23,642 nucleotides of DNA from Chara braunii (Eukaryota > Streptophyta > Charophyceae > Charales > Characeae). Shown here in pieces: positions 17,597-23,642 of the stretch (positions are counted from its first letter, which is position 1; each line of letters opens with the position of its first letter). The notes under the pieces were generated by a model. It searched no databases, was not told the origin of the DNA, and saw nothing but the letters and a program-made list of their open reading frames with translations. The stretch covers positions 1,090,014 through 1,113,655 of the forward strand of contig BFEA01000253.1 in NCBI GenBank assembly GCA_003427395.1, in the 5' to 3' direction. The position numbers and the translations under genes are program-made.

Positions 17597-17866
17597 ATGA
17601 TTCAATCATTGACAGAATGTGACGAATTCCTTAAATATGAAGTCTGCAAAAATGTCGAACTCAAATGGTTCAATCAGGACCTCATGACAGAACTACAGTT
17701 AATAAAAATTAAAGCAAGTAGTTTCTCATCGGAGACGGATGTTGGAACGCTACTGGTCCGTCTCCTTAGTCAACGCATTCTAACCTCGGGGGGTTTGTTG
17801 GATCTGGGCCAATGGCAGGAAATCTCAATCGATGTAACAATTACGCTCTCTACTCCTCTTCGTTAG
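17597..17866 (+). pseudogene. LINE ORF1/ORF2 junction reading frame (89 codons)
   Basis: An ATG-started frame, shifted by one base relative to ORF2, overlaps the start of the endonuclease frame by 55 bases. It has a protein-like composition (FLKYEVCKNVELKWFNQDLM) but no recognised motif. It may be the end of ORF1 or the original start of ORF2 separated by a frameshift. Confidence 0.4.
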
Positions 17867-18852
17867 TGGATAACAACCGATCTGTCTGTTCTGGTTTAAG
17901 AACTGGTAAGATGGAAAAGTTTCAGGTATTGCATGCCTTATATAATAAGGATAAAACCTGGAAATCCGTGAAAAGACAAGCAGACTTAGACCTGAGATCC
18001 CTGAATGTTAATGGACTTGCTTCAACTAAGTTTGAAAAGAAGCAAGCCATTTATGACCAACTTAGGGGAATTGGGGGAAAACAATGGCCTGACGTTATTT
18101 GTATTCAAGAAACTCACCTCATTGACACTGCCTCTCACAATCACTGTCATAAACAGATATGGCTCCACACAACCTTCAGAGCCCACGCACCTCACCCAGG
18201 AAATGATGGAGTTGCAATATGGATCCCGCCAGGCTCCAAAGTAGAACCAGTTTACTATGAGGTCGATAAAGAAGAAGGGAGATGGGAATATATCCTGACA
18301 ATGTTAAAGCTCAAGATCATCATTGTCCTATGTGTCTATGGACCAAATGAGGTTGGTAACCGCCAACGTTTCTTTGAAACCCTCATTCATAAACTGCCTG
18401 TAGGTATACCTGTGATCATGGCAGATGATTTTAACGCTGCTCCGGACCGTTTCCTGGATCAATGGAGGATTCCTGACCCGTGTCATGCGTATGTGGAAGC
18501 CGATGAAGCAATGATTACCAATCTGACTCAATCCTTTTATCTGTTTGATTCGTTCAGAAGATTGAACCCCACTCTCCGCTCCTTCATATGCTTTCGGAAA
18601 ATTCAGACTACGTCGGCCTCCAAATCACGCATCGACTTAATACTCCTCTCGGAAAAATTGGAAGGTTCTCTTCAAATCGCATAAATTTTTCCTAGGAGTC
18701 CCCTTGCAGGACTAGACCACGCCATGCGTGTAGTCATCCTCTCCTTTAGGAAAAACCCAGATCAAGGCAGAGGTTTCTACAAGCTACATATATCTCACCT
18801 AAAAATAGAAAGGTTTATGACATATCTTAAAGACGCATGAACTTTCTGGTGA
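17812..18852 (+). pseudogene. LINE ORF2 N-terminus: AP-type endonuclease domain
   Basis: This is the apurinic-endonuclease-like nickase that opens the target DNA for target-primed reverse transcription. All family motifs can be read in order: SLNVNG (near 18000), QETH (18106-18117), GVAIW, VYGPN (tyrosine codon 18337), DDFNAAPD (from 18424, family form GDFN, so Gly is replaced by Asp), SRIDLIL (Asp codon 18634) and LDH (18712-18720). The final Asp-His pair lies after a TAA at 18682, so the encoded endonuclease would be cut short. Two TGA stops follow at 18838 and 18850. The reading frame itself is unbroken from 17812 past 19006, which shows the damage here is point mutation rather than indel. 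Confidence 0.9.
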
Positions 18853-19548
18853 CAACAAAAAACTGCCATCCAGGACGATATTACGTGGTTCAACAACGGT
18901 CTAGTTTTTCTAGGGCGTAAACGAAATGAATATTCGAAACTACTTGCAGCCGACAGACATTCAAATGAAACAAGAACATATCAACGAATCCAACAATTTC
19001 AATTCTTGAAAAATGACAATCCAAACGATGAAGACAATGTAAAAGCTGCTCAAGAACTTCAGGCACTAGAGGATCACCTTCTCTCCCAGATAGAGTATTG
19101 CTGGCGTGGTGTCAGGATCAGAGGCAAGCTTAAACAACTAGTTACTGAAGGAGGAATGGATGCAAGATTTTTTGCTATGGCTAGAGCTCGGATTGGAAGA
19201 ACAATTATTGAGAGTCTTTCTCACCCCCATCGGCTAAATGATCAACTAGCCACCTTTACAGCAGAATGCACAAAAATTGCTGGAATTGTTTTTCAAAACC
19301 TCTTCTTATCAGGAACAGGTAACAACCCTGAGGACCAACGAAACAAGGAGACTGATGAATTTTTGAAACCAATGCCCAAAGCTCTTGCTCAATCACAAAA
19401 AGAACAGCTGGAGTTACCTCTTACAAAAGAAGAAGTATGGACTACACTGATGCTTAGGAGGAAACGACTCCGGGCATTGATGGCTTACCAAAGGAATTAT
19501 GGAAAACCCTATGGGATTTTATTTCTCAAATGCCTTATGGATGCTTAG
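18853..19548 (+). pseudogene. LINE ORF2 linker between endonuclease and RT
   Basis: This continues the endonuclease frame. It is a helical, charged region (DITWFNNGLVFLGRKRNEYSKLL, then a long Glu/Gln-rich stretch) as is usual between EN and RT in L1 ORF2. ARIGRTIIESLSHP and the PLTKEEVW motif, just before the RT core, are typical. Right after VWTTL the frame is lost: the TPGIDGLP motif that should follow is in another frame, owing to a one-base deletion in an A run near 19462. The stop at 19546 lies in the scrambled block. Confidence 0.8.
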
Positions 19549-20245
19549 GAGGAAACGACTCCGGGCATTGATGCCTTATGGAAAACCCTATGGGCATTGA
19601 TGGCTTACCCTATGAGCTTAGGAGGAAACGACTCCGGGCATTGATGCTTAGGAGGAATGAGCTTTTCTCAATGCCTATGGAAAACCCTATGGGCATTGAT
19701 GCCTTATGGAAAACCCTCCGGGCATTGATGCTTAGGAGGAAACGACTCCGGGCATTTCTCAAATGCCTTATGAATGCTTAGGAGGAAACGACTCCGGGCA
19801 TTGATGCCTTATGGACATTTCTCAAACCCTATGGGATTTTATTTCTCAAATGCCTTATGGAAAACCCTTTTGAAATGAGTTTATAGATGCTTAGGAGGAA
19901 ACGACTCCGGGCATTGATGGCTTACCAAAGGAATTACGGAAAACCCTATGGGATTTCATTTCTCAAATGCCCTATGAATTTTTTTTTCAAAACCTCTTCT
20001 TATCTGGAACAGGTAACAACCCTGAGGACCAACGAAACAATGAGACTGATGAATTTTTGAAACCAATGACCAAAGAACAGCTGGAGTTACCTCTTACAAA
20101 AGAAGAAGTATGGACTACACTGATGCTTAGGAGGAAACGACTCCGGGCATTGATGGCTTACCAAAGGAATTATGGAAAACCCTATGGGATTTCATTTCTC
20201 AATATCTATAAGCTCATTTCAAAGGAATTATGGAAAACCGTATGA
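19440..20245 (+). repeat. Scrambled patchwork duplication in the RT region
   Basis: A 27-base piece beginning GCTTAGGAGGAAACGACTCC occurs intact at 19452, 19543, 19616, 19730, 19776, 19889 and 20125, and cut short at 19646. Spacing is irregular (roughly 30 to 240 bases). Between the copies are shuffled pieces of the downstream motif (GGAATTATGGAAAACCCTATGGG and ATTTCTCAAATGCC), joined at short shared words such as ATGCC and TTATGG. A larger piece, about 19289-19533, recurs at 19984-20201 with a 21-base deletion and a few substitutions. Near 20209-20240 a piece of the later YKLIS coding motif is fused to the KELWK motif. This is not a regular tandem array. Confidence 0.88.
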
Positions 20246-20249
20246 CCAA

Positions 20250-21309
20250 ATGTAATATTCGCAATTACGGGTCCATCACACTTCTCACTGTGGTCTATAA
20301 GCTCATTTAAAAAGCCCTAACGATTCGATTAAAAAAAATTATAGTGAATATAATTCATCCATCCCAAACAGGTTTTATTCAAGGAAGACATATTCAGGAT
20401 AATATTTTATTAATTAATGAGTTAATTAAACTCTCGCATCAATCTAAGCATAATGTTGTCTGCATTTTTATAGACTTCGAGAAAGCATATGATCATGTGG
20501 ATTATTTTTTTCTAGATAAATGCCTAGACAAATTTAATTTCGGACCGAACTTCGGGAGATGGATTAAGATCCTACATGAGAACGCAACAAAGAAGGTCAT
20601 GGTCAATAGTAATGTGACTCCCCCTATATCATTGCAGAGATCGGTAAGGCAAGGGGATCCAATCGCCCCAATGACATTCCTTTTTGTAATCATTATGGAA
20701 GCTCTGGCTGCTAGCCTTCGCCAACATAAAGACATAAGACGCATACAAGTGGCTTCCATACCAGAGGAAGCCATACCGGTTTGCTCTCTTTTCGCTCACG
20801 ATCTCTCCTTGATGGTTGATGCTTCACAAGAAAATCTTAAGGCAATTCAATAAATCATGGATGAATTTTGTAAACTTTTGGATATGAGGGTTAATTGGGG
20901 AAACAAAACACTTGGCCAGTTGATCCACTATCAAGGAGGAAGGTCACCAGAGAGACCAATGATCAAATGGCTCCCTCCTGAAACTCCAATTAGAGTCCTA
21001 GGGATTTCTCTTTCAGCGCTAGGCAAACCTGCTTCCAATAATACCACGATCATACAACATGCACATTCAAAACTAAAATTATGGAAGGACAAACACACTT
21101 CATTACTCGGAATAACACTAACTACTAACAACGTGGTTCTGGCCTCAATTTTGTATAAATCTGCAATATGGACTCTGGATAAAGTCACTATAAAAATATT
21201 ACAAAGACAATTAACAGCCTTCCTTTGGTATCAGAATCATGAATGTGGAAATGTCATTAGTAGGGTGACATGGTTAACTATTATCCAACCTAATCTAAAG
21301 GGGGGCTAG
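20250..21309 (+). pseudogene. LINE ORF2 reverse transcriptase domain, inactivated
   Basis: This is the non-LTR reverse transcriptase that copies the element RNA at the nicked target. Visible motifs are ITLLTVVYKLI (20275-20307), HPSQTGFIQGRHIQDNIL, then FIDFEKAYDHVDY with the first catalytic Asp at 20473. RQGDPIAPMTFLFVIIMEAL follows, and finally FAHDLSLM at 20791-20814. The last should be FADD; the first Asp of the pair is His here (codon 20797), which removes a metal-binding residue. The thumb region follows (WLPPETPIRVLGISL). TAA stops lie at 20308 and 20851, and the frame shifts in the G run at 21301-21305. The segment between TPGIDGLP and ITLLT is largely missing, replaced by the scrambled block. 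Dead beyond doubt. Confidence 0.93.
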
Positions 21310-23076
21310 GTGTTATTGATCCCAACACCCAAGCGATGACCTTGTCCATACAATGGCTTAAGCGCCTCTTATTCAATCCCCAGACCCCTTGGAGCATGTT
21401 GGCTTGTGAACAAATTAGAAGACTAGCCCCCCCCACCTCTGAATTAGTTGACCCCCTCATGTGGTTGGAAAACAGATTCTGGTCACTCCCGAGGGGCACG
21501 TCAACTGCTCCCTAAAATCCGGCACCCTCAGATCGTCAAGCCGCTAAGGCGGACCTAGCTAAAGATCTGTTTTGGATTGATCTGCTGAAAACATGGAGGA
21601 AAATGTCACTCCCAGATAAGACGACACCTAGAAGATAGGAAGAGGTTTGCCAACAACCACTAATCAACAATACACTCATCCGAGACTCCCAAGACTATAC
21701 CCTAAACTGTTACCGATGGTAGATATTGGATTGATGCGTCGATCCTTCATGAAAGACTAAGATACTACCACAATCAAAATAAAGCCCTAGAACAAATAAT
21801 TGATATAGTCCCACAAGAATGGGTCAGAATCCTGAAAAACAGGTCCACATTAATTTCAAGTGATTGGGTGTCCTTATCAGACCAACAAGGATTAGTGGGA
21901 AAGGTGGAAAAAGTCCGAACTACAGGAGATATTTGGTTGTCCTTATTTGACCTAGGAGAGGATGGTTACCTGAGAACAAGACCACAACAGCAAACAAGAT
22001 GGTTCAAAAAAGATAGTTTATTTAGGATCAGGGTCCGAATAATCCAAGAAAAATGGTTGGCTTATAAACCAAACACTCTCATTTTCCACCTTCCCCTAGA
22101 TTCGGCTTGTTGGTCTTGGTCATCTTCGACTGCCAAAGGATGCTCTCAAACCAGAATACTTCATACACTGTCAGTCAATTCCACTTACAGGATGCTTCGC
22201 CCCAAGGTTAATATAAAGGACAAAATAGAAGACCAATGGATGAGACACCTAAATATAAGTAAAGAAGAGTTGCGACCAGTAAAGTGGTTTCATACCATTC
22301 AACCTAGACCGGCTAAAATGACATCACTACAGTGACAAATTACTCATCATTGCTTACCCACAAATGACTGGATTATTGACATAACCTCACTTGAACAAAG
22401 AGGAATAACCCTGCCCTGGTGTAAGTTCTGCAAATCAACATTCCCATCTAAACTAATTCCGGAAACTATAGAACATATTTTTCTGCAATGTCAAAGATCT
22501 ATATGGTTATGGCGTTGGTGGGACATGATTTGGAATCATGTAGGAACATCCCTCCTCTGACCATGGAACTGGAAACCGCTTCTCCTCGAGTCCTGGAACC
22601 CAATTCAAGTGGATAACTTCACATCCAATCTATTCACAATTGGAAGAAGAGCAGTCATCTGAGCATTATGGACTCGTAGATGTACCTACGAGATGGAAAG
22701 TGCTCGTCTTGATGGTCCAGAATTTATAGAAACCATCAAACATCAAATCCAAGTAGAAATTACTACCAGATGGGAGTCCCTAAAGGAGAAACTAAAATTT
22801 CTGAATTCAGCAAAGGATATTAAGCATCACATCCAAACATTCAATCAAAATTGGCTTGGAGGGGACCAAGGAGGAAAATTGGGGCAAGTGAAATGGGAAG
22901 GAATACAAGGCAGCGATGAGGATGGGCTTTCAAGGAATTACCGTTTAATCTTCAATGATTGGTGTAACATTGACCCCATCATTCCAATGAGACCACTATC
23001 AGAGTTTTCGGATCTTTTTCCTCCTGCAGGTCTGGCCTTGGTTCCCAGATCATGGTATACGCCTGACTCAGAATAA
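21306..23076 (+). pseudogene. LINE ORF2 C-terminus with zinc-binding RT-associated domain
   Basis: After the G-run frameshift the protein continues as LGVIDPNTQAMTLSIQWLKR. It passes stops at 21513 and 21636, and returns to the main frame near 21718 through another one-base shift. The zf-RVT-like domain is clear: CKFC (22420-22431), then ETIEHIFLQC (His codon 22474, Cys codon 22489) and a Trp-rich stretch. This cysteine/histidine module follows the RT in plant L1 ORF2 and is thought to help RNA or DNA binding. TGA stops occur at 22333, 22558 and 22660. The final open segment (22663-23076) is charged and helical with no RNase H motif, and ends ...SWYTPDSE. Confidence 0.88.
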
Positions 23077-23421
23077 ATATTAATGTTCATGCCAGTATTC
23101 TCCTTGACAGGCAGGCTATCAGGTTTAACTCTCAATCAAGTAGGCTGCAAGTGCTAGGTGACCACACATATACGGTGCCCGTTCAGGGTGAAGAGGCACA
23201 AAAGCCAATCTCTTTCTATCCAGATACTCAAGGTCTTATGAACAGAAGGGACGCTGGGCCCGGTTCCCAGCACGAGCTGAACCTTGTCTTTTAAGTGTTA
23301 AGATGTCAAGGGACGTTGGACCCGGTTTCCAGCAGGTGCAGCTCCCCACCAATGGAACGGAGCCGCTCCCCAGGTGTCAGTGGTGTCTGCTCTTATCAGC
23401 ATCACTAACACTGAAGGGCTT
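23077..23421 (+). other. LINE 3' UTR
   Basis: Non-coding sequence between the ORF2 stop and the poly(A) tail. It contains two related stem-loops at 23253-23271 and 23315-23333. Confidence 0.75.
23253..23333 (+). promoter_or_regulatory. Twin 3' UTR stem-loops, candidate RT recognition site
   Basis: GCTGGG-CCCGGTT-CCCAGC (23253-23271) and GTTGGA-CCCGGTT-TCCAGC (23315-23333) share an identical 7-base loop and the same leading AAGGGAC. Their stems differ by a G-C to A-U change and a C-G to U-G change, so pairing is kept. Many LINEs, including some plant L1s, need a 3' stem-loop for recognition by their own RT. That use here is inference. Confidence 0.5.
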
Positions 23422-23423
23422 AA

Positions 23424-23449
<26 letters not shown>
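23422..23449 (+). repeat. Poly(A) tail of the LINE
   Basis: About 28 uninterrupted As follow the 3' UTR on the coding strand of the element, as expected for an L1-clade insertion. Confidence 0.85.
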
Positions 23450-23454
<5 letters not shown>

Positions 23455-23642
23455 GAGGTACCCGTATAAACAAGGCTTGTAGGCTAGTGCCTCAACTGGG
23501 GCTGAATGGGGGAGCTCATTCAGCGTCAGTGCCCGCGTCCTGCTGTCTGGTCAGGTTGCTTCAGTAGAGAGTGATGTTCCTCGCATGAGGTAAGATAGAA
23601 AAAGGAGTGGGGGTGCGCCAGGAGATATGTCGAGAGAGGTGG
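23450..23642. other. 3' flank of the LINE
   Basis: Presumed target DNA. GGGGGAGCTCATTCAGC and nearby CAACTGGGGCTGAATGG give a short inverted match (GCTGAATG/CATTCAGC). No ORF or known element is seen before the window ends. Confidence 0.4.

Larger units (their letters stand above)
15190..23449 (+). mobile_element. L1-type LINE retrotransposon, degenerate, with poly(A) tail
   Basis: The domain order ORF1 (zinc knuckle), ORF2 (AP endonuclease, reverse transcriptase, C-terminal zinc-binding domain), 3' UTR and A28 tail is that of a plant L1-clade LINE. No LTRs are seen. The 5' boundary is uncertain: protein-like sequence starts at about 15190, and only weak in-frame signal exists before it. An N-terminal ORF1 domain seems missing, so the copy may be 5'-truncated. 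ORF2 carries ten in-frame stops and at least three frameshifts, and the RT region contains a scrambled duplication. No target-site duplication was found by eye: the sequence after the tail (GCTCCCGAGGTACCC) does not recur near 14700-15200. The copy cannot move by itself. Confidence 0.92.

Noticed and set aside
19578-19781. Tandem-repeat protein of MLRRKRLRALM type
   Set aside because: The repeated peptide is an out-of-frame reading of the scrambled LINE block; the ancestral frame encodes the TPGIDGLPKELW motif.
14663-23449. A31 tract at 14663 as a target-site or tail linked to the LINE's 5' end
   Set aside because: About 500 bases separate it from recognisable ORF1, and the sequence after it does not match that after the LINE's 3' tail, so no target-site duplication is supported.

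Overview
This window looks like repeat-rich nuclear DNA from a plant or streptophyte alga. The signs are dinucleotide microsatellites, many long A/T homopolymers, a plant-type L1 LINE, a U6 snRNA-derived sequence, and a Myb/SANT (trihelix)-like gene. A charophyte such as Chara is my best guess from the style of the Myb-like protein and the foldback-rich sequence, but nothing here proves it. There is no bacterial-style gene organisation. A 97-base run of N marks an assembly gap.

Layout. Bases 1-457 are (TC)n/(CA)n microsatellites interleaved with a duplicated 60-base unit. Bases 609-1501 are copy 1 of a dispersed repeat (R1), interrupted by a 200-base inverted-repeat insert. Bases 1883-2052 hold a foldback (hairpin) element of family A. 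A 5'-truncated U6 snRNA pseudogene lies on the minus strand at 2390-2477, with an A-tract about 80 bases downstream of it. Bases 2480-6220 contain three further hairpins or palindromes and one doubtful small membrane ORF (5197-5355), but no gene I can name. The one intact, convincing protein-coding region is 6415-7611, a Myb/SANT-like DNA-binding protein, followed by a 100-base hairpin at 7731-7826. A weak ORF lies at 9506-9877. Copy 2 of R1 (9945-10525) runs directly into a family A foldback, which shares its end with a 440-base foldback B (10672-11113) and truncated copies of both (11100-11217). Bases 11300-15000 are AT-rich, mostly non-coding DNA with two more family A foldbacks.

The right third (about 15190-23449) is one degenerate L1-type LINE on the plus strand. 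It has ORF1 with a zinc knuckle, and ORF2 with an AP-type endonuclease, a reverse transcriptase and a C-terminal zinc-binding domain. A 3' UTR with two near-identical stem-loops and an A28 tail follow. It is dead: ten in-frame stops, at least three frameshifts, a mutated FADD box, and a scrambled patchwork repeat (19440-20240) exactly where the RT domain begins.

The features do not form a pathway. The window is a graveyard of transposable elements around one plausible host or transposon-derived regulatory gene. The most interesting points are the scrambled block in the RT region, the twin 3' UTR hairpins with covarying pairs, the U6 chimera candidate, and the nested foldback family.
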